Below, piece by piece: positions 1 through 5,073 of a DNA stretch of 5,073 bases. Source of the stretch: an uncultured Collinsella sp. (lineage in GTDB: Bacteria > Actinomycetota > Coriobacteriia > Coriobacteriales > Coriobacteriaceae); the NCBI GenBank assembly GCA_900547855.1, contig URIK01000127.1, positions 1 through 5,073 of the forward strand, written 5' to 3'. The stretch's first letter is position 1. The number at the start of each line of letters is the position of its first letter. The position numbers and the translations under genes were made by a program. The notes beneath the pieces are model-generated. The model saw only the letters and a list, made by a program, of their open reading frames with translations. It was not told the origin of the DNA and did not search any database.

Positions 1-26
1 GGCTCGGAGATGTGTATAAGAGACAG
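1..26. other. Nextera Read 2 transposase adapter remnant (not genomic)
   Basis: Bases 8-26 are AGATGTGTATAAGAGACAG, the 19-bp Tn5 mosaic end used in Nextera libraries. The preceding GGCTCGG is the end of the Read 2 adapter arm. This is untrimmed library sequence and does not belong to the organism. Translated in the frame of the neighbouring gene it gives the artefact peptide MCIRDR, which should not be read as a protein start. Confidence 0.98.
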
Positions 27-606
27 GCGTATGCATTGGATTATCGATCACGCTTTTGTTGGCGGCGACGGCACGCTGACCTGCGGCGCCTCGGTATCTG
101 ACAGCTTTTTGATGCGCGCCTTCGAGCGCACCAACACGCGCACGAATCCGCTGTACTGGACGCTGCAGGAGTTCATATACGCCGACGGCGACACCATGCC
201 CATTGGCTGGGCCGCGGCTGAAGAGAAGGCGCACCGCGCCGAGTTCGACACGCTCGCACGCCCGCTCATGTTTACCGGCGAGGCCATGTTCCCGTGGATG
301 TTTGAGCAGATGCCCGAGCTTAAGCCGTTTAAGCCCGCCATGGACCTGCTGATGGAAGACACCAGCTGGGACAAGATCTACGACCCGCAGCGCCTGGCCT
401 GCAACGAAGTTCCGCTCCAGGCCGCGGTGTATTTCGACGACATGTACGTGGATTCGGGCCTGCAGCTCGATACGCTCAGCCGCGTGGGCAACTCGCATGC
501 CTGGGTGACCAACGAGTTCGAGCACGACGGCCTGCACGGCGGCGTGGTGTTCAAGCACCTCTTCGACGAAGCACTCAACCGCGGAGACCTGCGCCGGATC
601 TTCTAA
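27..606 (+). CDS. Alpha/beta hydrolase, proline iminopeptidase (S33) type, 3' part only
   Basis: This is the C-terminal 192 residues of a probable cytoplasmic serine hydrolase of the prolyl aminopeptidase-like branch of the alpha/beta hydrolases, enzymes that release N-terminal residues, often proline, from peptides. The numbering starts at codon 28-30. Family-like blocks are NPLYWTLQEFIYADG (40-54), FTGEAMFPWMFEQM (82-95), a YDP..LA.NEVPLQAAVYFDDMYVD block (118-142) and WVTNEFEHDGLHGG (159-172). Asp137 or Asp138 and His166 sit where the acid and histidine of the catalytic triad are expected. The nucleophile serine, its GxSxG elbow and the whole N-terminal half lie beyond the contig end. The in-frame ATG at 10-12 is adapter and ATG 31-33 is internal, so no true start is visible. 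The stop is TAA at 604-606. The gene converges on proB and the hairpin at 663-704 probably terminates it. The family call is fairly safe, while true substrate preference cannot be told from this fragment. Confidence 0.8.
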
Positions 607-607
607 C

Positions 608-660
608 AAAGGAGTGTCCCCACCTGCCGGCACAAAAGGAACGTCCCCAAGTGCCGGCAC
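608..660. repeat. Two-copy 27-bp tandem repeat with TGCCGGCA palindromes
   Basis: Copy 1 (608-633) and copy 2 (635-660) match at 22 of 26 positions and repeat with a 27-bp period. Each carries AAAGGA, then GTCCCCA, then TGCCGGCAC. The last part holds a self-complementary core, TGCCGGCA, extended in copy 2 to the perfect 10-bp palindrome GTGCCGGCAC (651-660). The pair begins one base after the hydrolase stop codon and lies just before the terminator hairpin. I recall similar GGGGAC-type intergenic repeats in Coriobacteriia, which would make this a dispersed REP-like element, but that is memory rather than a search result. No transposase gene is present. Confidence 0.75.
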
Positions 661-662
661 GA

Positions 663-704
663 GAAAGACAGCACTGCGGGAAACGATCCGCAGTGCTGTC
701 TTTC
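663..704. terminator. Bidirectional intrinsic terminator between hydrolase and proB
   Basis: A perfect 17-bp inverted repeat, GAAAGACAGCACTGCGG at 663-679 and its complement at 688-704, encloses the 8-base loop GAAACGAT. Read on the + strand, the GC-rich stem ends in TGTCTTTCTTTAT, a U-rich tail for the hydrolase transcript. Read on the - strand it ends in CTTTCTCG and begins one base after the proB stop codon. Its placement between convergent genes supports a shared terminator. The tail is interrupted by C on both strands, so efficiency may differ by direction. Confidence 0.88.
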
Positions 705-705
705 T

Positions 706-1833
706 TTATGCAAATACGATCAAGTTATCCCTGTGTATCGCCGGCTTCTCGGCCAGGTTAGCGAGCAGGCGGTTGCTGGCGATCTGGTCCTGGCGGCGAC
801 CGGCAGCAAGTTCCAGCACGTCCGAATCGGCCTCGGCGATACCGCGGGCGACGACCATACCGCTCGGATCGCACACATCGAGCACATCGCCCTCGGCAAA
901 CTGGCCATCGACCTCGCGAATACCCACCGCAAGCAAGGAAGAGCCACGGCTAACCAGCGCCTTCGCAGCACCATCATCAACCGTCACCGACCCATGTGCC
1001 TTGTCGCCCAGCGCGATCCACAGCTTGCGGGGCGCGATGTCCAGACGCTCCGCCGGCGGATCGAACAGCGTGCCCACGCTCTCGCCGCGGGCGAGGCGCA
1101 CGAGCGCATCGGGCTCCTCGCCCGAGCAAATCACGCTCTGAATGCCCGCCGTCATCAGGATGCGACTCGCGCGGATCTTGGTAATCATGCCGCCCGTGCC
1201 CACCGATGTGGAAGAATCGCCCGCCGAGGCAATAATCTTGGCATCGATCTTATGCACGACAGGAACAAACTCGGCCGTGGGGTCCTCATGCGGATTGGCA
1301 GTATAGAGACCATCGATGTCCGAGAGCGTCACGCACAGATCGGCAGATACCAGGCAGCTCACGAGCGCCGCCAGTGTGTCGTTGTCGCCAAACTTGATCT
1401 CGTCGACGGTAACGGTGTCGTTCTCGTTGACGACCGGCACCACGCCCAGCTCCACCAGACGCAGCAGGGCGTCGCGCGCGTGCAGGTAGGACGTGCGACG
1501 CGCCGTGTCGTGACGCGTGAGCAGCACGAGCGAGGTGAGCAGGTCGCGCGCATGGAACTCCTCGTCGTAGGCCGACGAGATGATGCACTGACCAGCCGAG
1601 GCGCAGGCCTGCAGGCTCGGAAGGTCGCCGACCGGCTTGCGGTCGAAGCCCAACACGGGATAGCCACAGGCAATAGCGCCCGAGCTCACCACGACCAGAC
1701 GCCAGCCGAGCTTGCGCAGCGCTGCGGCTTGATCGGCAAGTCCGCCGATAAAGGCGCGGTTGACCTTGCCATCGGCGCCCACCACCGTGGACGAACCGAT
1801 CTTTACCACCATCGTTTTATAAGAAGTCGTCAT
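706..1833 (-). CDS. proB: Glutamate 5-kinase ProB with C-terminal PUA domain
   Basis: This 375-residue cytoplasmic enzyme phosphorylates L-glutamate with ATP to give gamma-glutamyl phosphate, the first step of proline synthesis. The amino acid kinase domain spans about residues 6-260. It shows VVKIGSS (9-15, Lys11 in the nucleotide-binding loop), LVVVSSGAIA (46-55), SAGQ (79-82), VVNENDTV (134-141), FGDNDTLAA (148-156), SDIDGLYTANP (171-181) and VGTGGMITK (211-219, Lys219). A PUA domain follows from about 270 to 365. Length is close to the 367 residues of the E. coli enzyme, and proline feedback inhibition is typical of the family. The start ATG at 1831-1833 is bounded by an in-frame TGA two codons upstream (1837-1839). 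The only nearby alternative is Met8, which sits too close to the KIGSS loop. No strong ribosome binding site precedes the start. pncB lies 79 bp upstream on the same strand. proA, the next enzyme, is not adjacent in this window. Confidence 0.97.
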   Translation of the reverse strand: MTTSYKTMVVKIGSSTVVGADGKVNRAFIGGLADQAAALRKLGWRLVVVSSGAIACGYPVLGFDRKPVGDLPSLQACASAGQCIISSAYDEEFHARDLLTSLVLLTRHDTARRTSYLHARDALLRLVELGVVPVVNENDTVTVDEIKFGDNDTLAALVSCLVSADLCVTLSDIDGLYTANPHEDPTAEFVPVVHKIDAKIIASAGDSSTSVGTGGMITKIRASRILMTAGIQSVICSGEEPDALVRLARGESVGTLFDPPAERLDIAPRKLWIALGDKAHGSVTVDDGAAKALVSRGSSLLAVGIREVDGQFAEGDVLDVCDPSGMVVARGIAEADSDVLELAAGRRQDQIASNRLLANLAEKPAIHRDNLIVFA

Positions 1834-1912
1834 ACGTCAAACCAATCAACTGTTCAGCGAACGGCCGAGCTGGCGGCCAAGGGAGCGTGACTCGCCCCTA
1901 CCGCCCAAGGAA

Positions 1913-3418
1913 TCATTTTGCCCAGGGGAAAGCCGAGGCCGCGGCCATATTCTTGCGCACGAGCTCGTCGCGCACCTGGGCCAGGCCCTGTTCCATACCC
2001 ACCACGTAGGTCTGCGGATACAGGAAGCGCTTGAAAGCCGCATCCAGATGATCGAGCGCCCAAACACAGCGCTCGCGCGCGTCCTGGATGCTCTCACGCG
2101 GAGCCACCGCACTGCCGTCGCGCACGATCGGCACCAACAGCTCACGATACTCAAGTTCGGACACGTCGGTCACCAGGGCGGCATCATTCACGGCCACGAG
2201 GGTATTGCCGCGCGCGGCGCCCTCCCCCGCCAGATGGTCCTCGTCGTAGATCATGTCGCAGACCGGGCCGCCAAAGCCGTCGTAATAACGGCGCACGCGC
2301 TGTACGCCCGGGATCGTGCGCTTATAGGGCTGCTCGGAGAGCTTGACCACCGGCGTCCACGGGTCGGCCTCGCTCGCACGGCGGGCGGAAAGCTTGTACA
2401 CGCCGCCCAGCGCCGGCTGGTCGTAGCAGGTCGCGAGCTTGGTACCCACGCCAAAGCTATCGATGGGCGCGCCCTGGTCGAGCAGCGACTGAATCGTGTA
2501 CTCGTCCAGGTCGTTGGACACCGAGATACCCACATAGGGCAGGCCCTCGGCATCAAAACGGCCGCGAACATACTTGGAGAGCTTGGCAAGGTCGCCGGAG
2601 TCGATGCGAATAGCCGACAGGCGCTCGCCCACCGCCTCCATCTCCTTGGCAACCGTAATGGCATGCTCGCAGCCCTCGCGCACGTCATAGGTGTCGATGA
2701 GCAGCGTGCAGTTCTTGGGGCTCGACTTGGCAAAGGCGCGGAAGGCCTCGAGCTCGGAATCGAAGCTCATCACCCAGCTGTGCGCATGCGTGCCAAAGAC
2801 GGGAATACCGTAGCGGCGGCCGGCGAGCACATTGGACGTAGAGGAGCAGCCGGCAACGTAGCTCGCGCGCGCAACAGCTAGGCCGCCATCGGGGCCCTGG
2901 GCACGGCGCAGGCCAAACTCCGCCACGGGGCGACCGTCAGCGGCGAGCACCACGCGCGCCGTCTTGGTGGCGACAAGCGTCTGGAACCCGACGATGTTGA
3001 GCAGCGCCGTCTCGAGCAGCTGGCACTCCAGCGACGGGCCGGTGACGCGCACCATGGGCTCGCGCGGAAAGACGAGCTCGCCCTCGGGCACGGCGTCGAT
3101 GTTTACATGCGCACGAAAATCGCGCAGATAGTCGAGGAATGCGGACTTAAACATCGCGCCGCCGGCCGGGGCCTCAAGCGATGCGAGGTAGTCGATATCC
3201 TCGGGCGTAAAGCGCAGGTTCTCGACCAGCTCGGGCAGCTCGGCGGTGCCGCACATGACGGCATAGGCGCTGCCAAAGGGATGGTCGCGGTAAAACGCGG
3301 TAAAACAACCCTGCTCATTGGCCTTGCCGCTCTCCCACAGGCCCTGGGCCATAGTGAGCTCGTACAGATCGGTGAGCATTGCAATGTCGGTGGGATGCGA
3401 GATGTCGGTCAAAGCCAT
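1913..3418 (-). CDS. pncB: Nicotinate phosphoribosyltransferase
   Basis: This 501-residue cytoplasmic enzyme joins nicotinate to PRPP, using ATP, to give nicotinate mononucleotide, the entry step of the Preiss-Handler route of NAD salvage. It shows LTDLYELTMAQGLW at 15-28, the usual family N-terminus. Others are GFQTLVATKTAR (144-155), FGLRRAQGPDGG (168-179), GTHAHSW (209-215), IRIDSGDLAKLSKYVR (270-285), VSNDLDE (300-306) and FGVGTKLATCYDQPALGGVYKL (322-343). His213 aligns by motif with the histidine that is phosphorylated in the Salmonella enzyme. The protein is full length with an intact C-terminus. The start ATG at 3416-3418 has GAAAGG 7 bases upstream. It lies between the small coiled-coil membrane gene, 84 bp upstream, and proB, 79 bp downstream, all on one strand, so co-transcription is possible. 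Quinolinate or nicotinamide phosphoribosyltransferase are less likely given the RRAQGPDGG and GTHAHSW motifs. Confidence 0.96.
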   Translation of the reverse strand: MALTDISHPTDIAMLTDLYELTMAQGLWESGKANEQGCFTAFYRDHPFGSAYAVMCGTAELPELVENLRFTPEDIDYLASLEAPAGGAMFKSAFLDYLRDFRAHVNIDAVPEGELVFPREPMVRVTGPSLECQLLETALLNIVGFQTLVATKTARVVLAADGRPVAEFGLRRAQGPDGGLAVARASYVAGCSSTSNVLAGRRYGIPVFGTHAHSWVMSFDSELEAFRAFAKSSPKNCTLLIDTYDVREGCEHAITVAKEMEAVGERLSAIRIDSGDLAKLSKYVRGRFDAEGLPYVGISVSNDLDEYTIQSLLDQGAPIDSFGVGTKLATCYDQPALGGVYKLSARRASEADPWTPVVKLSEQPYKRTIPGVQRVRRYYDGFGGPVCDMIYDEDHLAGEGAARGNTLVAVNDAALVTDVSELEYRELLVPIVRDGSAVAPRESIQDARERCVWALDHLDAAFKRFLYPQTYVVGMEQGLAQVRDELVRKNMAAASAFPWAK

Positions 3419-3425
3419 GGGGCGA

Positions 3426-3431
3426 CCTTTC
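3426..3431 (-). promoter_or_regulatory. Ribosome binding site of pncB
   Basis: GAAAGG on the - strand lies 7 bases before the ATG at 3416-3418. It supports this start for nicotinate phosphoribosyltransferase. Confidence 0.75.
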
Positions 3432-3502
3432 GGATGTGTGGTACAGAATTTGAGGGTTAGACGAGAGCAGAGGATGCGGACATAACGCCCGATGCAAATA
3501 GG

Positions 3503-3961
3503 TTAGAGCAGGCCCATGCTGGTCAGGATCGTGTAGCCCATAAAGATGACAAACGCGATGAGGGCAAGGACAATGATGATTTTTTGAGCCGGCGCCATGC
3601 CAGGGATCTCGTTCTCGCCCGTAGGTTCCTTGGAGGTAACCATGCGCTGGGCAAAGGTCATCTCGTCACGGCTCGGCTTGGGCTCGACGGACTTGGGACG
3701 AGCGGCCTTTTTAGGCTGAGGTTTGGGCGCGGCAGGTGCAGGCTTCGCAGCAGCGGGCTTGGGTGCGGGCGCGGGCTTGCGCTCGGATGCGGCGTTCGAG
3801 GCGACCTCCTCGGCCTTCGCACGCTCGGCGCGCAGGGCAGCCAGCTCCTCACGCTCGCGACGGGCCTCTTCCCGAGCCTCGCGGCGGGCCTTCTCAGCGC
3901 GGAGCTCTTCCAACTCAGCGCGCTCCTCGTCGGACAATGGTTGGGACTCAAGCTCGGCCAT
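3503..3961 (-). CDS. Uncharacterised coiled-coil protein with C-terminal membrane anchor
   Basis: I do not recognise this 152-residue protein. Residues 11-58 are an unbroken run rich in Glu, Arg and Ala with leucines at intervals, predicted to be a charged helix or coiled coil. Residues 62-98 are a low-complexity Pro/Ala/Lys linker with repeated KPAPA-like units. Residues 99-126 (RDEMTFAQRMVTSKEPTGEN, then EIPGMAPAQK) look less biased and may be the conserved part. Residues 128-149 form one hydrophobic helix, IIIVLALIAFVIFMGYTILTSM, ending three residues from the C-terminus. With no signal peptide and a positive linker, the N-terminal part is most likely cytoplasmic, as in a tail-anchored protein. 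The start is ATG 3959-3961, which has AAAGGG 7 bases upstream. The longer in-frame ATG at 3995-3997 falls inside the tRNA terminator hairpin and has no support. The tRNA-Ala lies upstream and pncB downstream. A scaffold or cell-envelope role is possible, but nothing in the sequence proves one. Confidence 0.8.
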   Translation of the reverse strand: MAELESQPLSDEERAELEELRAEKARREAREEARREREELAALRAERAKAEEVASNAASERKPAPAPKPAAAKPAPAAPKPQPKKAARPKSVEPKPSRDEMTFAQRMVTSKEPTGENEIPGMAPAQKIIIVLALIAFVIFMGYTILTSMGLL

Positions 3962-3968
3962 GGTATAG

Positions 3969-3974
3969 CCCTTT
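3969..3974 (-). promoter_or_regulatory. Ribosome binding site that sets the start of the small membrane protein
   Basis: AAAGGG on the - strand, 7 bases before the ATG at 3959-3961, favours this start over the in-frame ATG 36 bases further upstream, which lies in the loop region of the terminator hairpin. Confidence 0.75.
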
Positions 3975-3979
3975 CTTTT

Positions 3980-4011
3980 AAAAAAAGCCGCCGACACAAT
4001 GTCAGCGGCTT
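3980..4011 (-). terminator. Intrinsic terminator of tRNA-Ala
   Basis: On the - strand a 12-bp stem (4000-4011 with 3985-3996), with one G-U pair and a 3-base loop TTG, is followed by seven T residues at 3986-3980. It begins 14 bases after the tRNA's last base, so it should end the tRNA transcript. Only about 18 bases separate the T run from the start codon of the next gene. Confidence 0.9.
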
Positions 4012-4025
4012 ATCAAATCCAAGGG

Positions 4026-4098
4026 TGGAGACGAAGGGAGTCGAACCCTCGGCCTCTGCCATGCGACGGCAGCGCTCTCCCAACTGAGCTACGTCCCC
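4026..4098 (-). tRNA. tRNA-Ala, anticodon CGC
   Basis: The - strand folds into a complete 73-base cloverleaf. The acceptor stem is GGGGACG with CGTCTCC, the D arm GCTC/GAGC, the anticodon stem CTGCC/GGCAG with loop GTCGCAT, the variable loop 5 bases, and the T arm GAGGG/CCCTT with loop TTCGACT. The discriminator is A at 4026. The anticodon CGC (4063-4065) reads GCG, an alanine codon. The acceptor stem carries G3-U70, the identity element recognised by alanyl-tRNA synthetase, so anticodon and acceptor agree. CCA is not encoded and must be added after transcription. A promoter lies just upstream and an intrinsic terminator just downstream. Confidence 0.97.
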
Positions 4099-4111
4099 AG
4101 GACAAGTCGAT

Positions 4112-4139
4112 ATTTTACCTACGACTCGCCAACTGTCAA
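4112..4139 (-). promoter_or_regulatory. Sigma70-type promoter of tRNA-Ala
   Basis: On the - strand a perfect -35 box TTGACA (4139-4134) is followed after 16 bases by the -10 box TAAAAT (4117-4112, five of six consensus bases). Transcription would begin about 6 to 7 bases before the mature 5' end of the tRNA at 4098, a short leader typical for stable RNA genes. Confidence 0.85.
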
Positions 4140-4202
4140 CGCCCAATAACCAGTCTTTTTGGGGCGCGGCTATTTTGGCAACTTTTCGAACAGGCGATCC
4201 TC

Positions 4203-4240
4203 TCGATGATTTTTTATCCCCGTCCCAGAAAAATCATCGA
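4203..4240. repeat. 12-bp perfect inverted repeat downstream of the radical SAM gene
   Basis: TCGATGATTTTT (4203-4214) is repeated in inverted form as AAAAATCATCGA (4229-4240), with a 14-base spacer. It starts 9 bases after the stop codon of the - strand radical SAM gene. As RNA it forms a hairpin, but the T run lies inside the stem and no U tract follows on either strand, so it is not a standard intrinsic terminator. It may still stabilise or end the transcript, or be a protein-binding site. The rest of 4140-4248 shows no gene. Confidence 0.7.
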
Positions 4241-4248
4241 CGAACGCA

Positions 4249-5025
4249 CTACTTTGCGCTGGTAAGAACACCGGTGGTGTCGAAGGCCGGGGTGAAGCTC
4301 TCGTCTACCGCGCCGCCCTCTTGCCAAAACATCGTCGTAAAACCCAGGTCGTCGGCATGGTCGAGCACCTGCTCGTACTCCTCACGCGTCACGGCGCGTG
4401 CCAGGTCGCCGCCCTGCTCGCGCATGAGCGCATTGGGCGTGTACTGGTTCATAACCGAGATCGGCACGTCGCCCACCGTCTGCCACACCAGGTCCAGCAC
4501 GCGACACGAATCGTCTGCATGCCCCGGAAGCACCAGGTGACGCACGATCATGCCACGCTTCATAAGCCCGTCCTCGTCCACCAACTCTCCCCCGCGGCGC
4601 TCGATCTCGCGCGCCATCTGGGCCAGACCCGACACGGCCACACGCGGGTAATCCTTTATATGGGAGAGCGACTGCGCAAGCCCGGCATCGGCATATTTAA
4701 AGTCGGTGAGCCACACATCGACCAGGTCGCCCAGCGCCGCCACGGCACTCGCGCGCTCGTAACCACTCGTGTTGTAGACGATTGGGATAACCAGTCCGCG
4801 CGCCCGTGCCGCGGCAATCGCGGCAGGCAACAGGTGCGCATAGTGCGTCGCCGTCACCAAATTGATGTTGTTGGCACCCTGGTCCTGCAGTTCCAGCATA
4901 ATCTCGACCAGGCGCTCAGGCGAAATCTCAAGGCCAAAATTGCCGGTCGAGATCTCGTGGTTCTGGCAGTAGATACATTTGAGCGAGCAGCCGCTAAAGA
5001 AGATCGTGCCCGAACCGGCCTCGCC
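4249..5025 (-). CDS. Radical SAM protein of the PflX/COG1313 type, N-terminus missing
   Basis: The visible 258 residues are most of a radical SAM protein related to pyruvate formate-lyase activating enzymes, in the PflX (COG1313) group whose substrate is not established. Numbering begins at the first genomic codon, 5023-5025. GSGTIFFSGCSLKCIYCQNH (4-23) holds the CxxxCxxC motif, Cys13, Cys17 and Cys20, that binds the 4Fe-4S cluster used to cleave S-adenosylmethionine. Further group-typical blocks are MLELQDQGANNINLVTATHY (43-62), IPIVYNTSGYE (80-90), DVWLTDFKYAD (103-113), MKRGMIVRHLVLPGH (155-169) and SVMNQYTPNA (190-199). About 40-50 N-terminal residues are expected to lie off the contig, including the extra cysteines many members carry there. 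The peptide MYKRQ in front of GEAG is adapter and not a start. The stop is TAG at 4249-4251. A true PflA is less likely because of the ATHYAHLLP and VRHLVLPGH blocks and because no pflB is in view. Confidence 0.9.
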   Translation of the reverse strand, partial: GEAGSGTIFFSGCSLKCIYCQNHEISTGNFGLEISPERLVEIMLELQDQGANNINLVTATHYAHLLPAAIAAARARGLVIPIVYNTSGYERASAVAALGDLVDVWLTDFKYADAGLAQSLSHIKDYPRVAVSGLAQMAREIERRGGELVDEDGLMKRGMIVRHLVLPGHADDSCRVLDLVWQTVGDVPISVMNQYTPNALMREQGGDLARAVTREEYEQVLDHADDLGFTTMFWQEGGAVDESFTPAFDTTGVLTSAK

Positions 5026-5073
5026 CTGTCTCTTATACACATCTGACGCTGCCGACGACTAGTCGAGTGTAGA
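5026..5073. other. Nextera Read 1 adapter, i5 index and P5 start (not genomic)
   Basis: Bases 5026-5044 are CTGTCTCTTATACACATCT, the reverse complement of the Tn5 mosaic end. Bases 5045-5058 (GACGCTGCCGACGA) complete the Read 1 adapter. Bases 5059-5066 (CTAGTCGA) sit where the 8-base i5 index belongs, and 5067-5073 (GTGTAGA) match the start of the P5 region. This is library sequence. Read on the - strand it gives the artefact start MYKRQ. Confidence 0.98.

Noticed and set aside
614..1141. + strand open frame of 175 codons starting in the tandem repeat
   Set aside because: It runs through the repeat and terminator hairpin into proB antisense, with a Ser/Ala/Arg-rich product and no domain.
733..1890. 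Long + strand open frame of 385 codons opposite proB
   Set aside because: It lies antisense to a fully recognisable ProB. Its product is rich in Arg, His and Ala without any domain, as expected from a high-GC shadow frame.
2048..2881. Long + strand open frame of 277 codons opposite pncB
   Set aside because: It is antisense to conserved pncB motifs, shows no family signature and has the composition of a shadow frame.
3719..3785. Possible DNA repeat array in the small membrane protein gene
   Set aside because: The near-repeats simply encode the Pro/Ala/Lys linker. Spacing and sequence are irregular, so this is low-complexity coding and not a CRISPR or other array.
4026..4098. tRNA-Ala as a phage or island attachment site
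   Set aside because: No integrase gene and no direct repeat of the tRNA 3' end is present, and ordinary genes lie on both sides.
3658..4146. - strand open frame containing DVAQLGERCRRMAEAEGSTP
   Set aside because: It reads through the tRNA-Ala gene and then the membrane protein gene in the wrong frame. The start of this product is tRNA sequence.
3999..4265. + strand open frame with a product containing RRRESNPRPLPCDGSALPTE
   Set aside because: This is the translation of the antisense strand of the tRNA-Ala gene, a well-known spurious protein.
4321..5046. + strand open frame of 241 codons opposite the radical SAM gene
   Set aside because: It is antisense to the cluster-binding and other conserved blocks and runs into the adapter at its end.

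Overview
The window is a short assembled contig of high-GC bacterial DNA flanked at both ends by Illumina Nextera library adapter. Bases 1-26 are the end of the Read 2 adapter. Bases 5026-5073 are the reverse complement of the Read 1 adapter, followed by what looks like an i5 index and the start of the P5 sequence. Only 27-5025 is genomic. The GC-rich coding, the tRNA gene without an encoded CCA end and the GTCCCC/TGCCGGCA intergenic repeat suggest a gut Actinomycetota of the class Coriobacteriia, possibly Collinsella. This placement is an inference from gene style and memory, not from a search.

Layout, left to right: (1) the C-terminal part of an alpha/beta hydrolase of the proline iminopeptidase (S33) type on the + strand, cut by the contig end; (2) a two-copy 27-bp tandem repeat and a perfect 17-bp hairpin that can serve as a shared terminator for the converging genes; (3) proB (glutamate 5-kinase) and, upstream of it, a nicotinate phosphoribosyltransferase (pncB), both on the - strand; (4) a small - strand gene for an uncharacterised protein with a charged coiled coil, a Pro/Ala/Lys linker and a C-terminal membrane anchor; (5) an intrinsic terminator, tRNA-Ala(CGC) and its sigma70-like promoter, all on the - strand; (6) a short non-coding gap with a 12-bp perfect inverted repeat; (7) a radical SAM protein of the PflX/COG1313 type on the - strand, missing its N-terminus at the contig end.

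Everything from 706 to 5025 is on the - strand, so the only convergent junction is at 607-705. Small protein, pncB and proB are spaced by 84 and 79 bp and could share a transcript, but their functions (unknown membrane protein, NAD salvage, proline synthesis) do not form an obvious pathway. proA is not next to proB here. No non-coding stretch exceeds about 150 bp apart from the one containing the tRNA. I see no mobile element, CRISPR array, prophage or defence genes. This looks like ordinary chromosomal housekeeping DNA, and I found no convincing new system. The least explained items are the small membrane protein and the two intergenic repeats.
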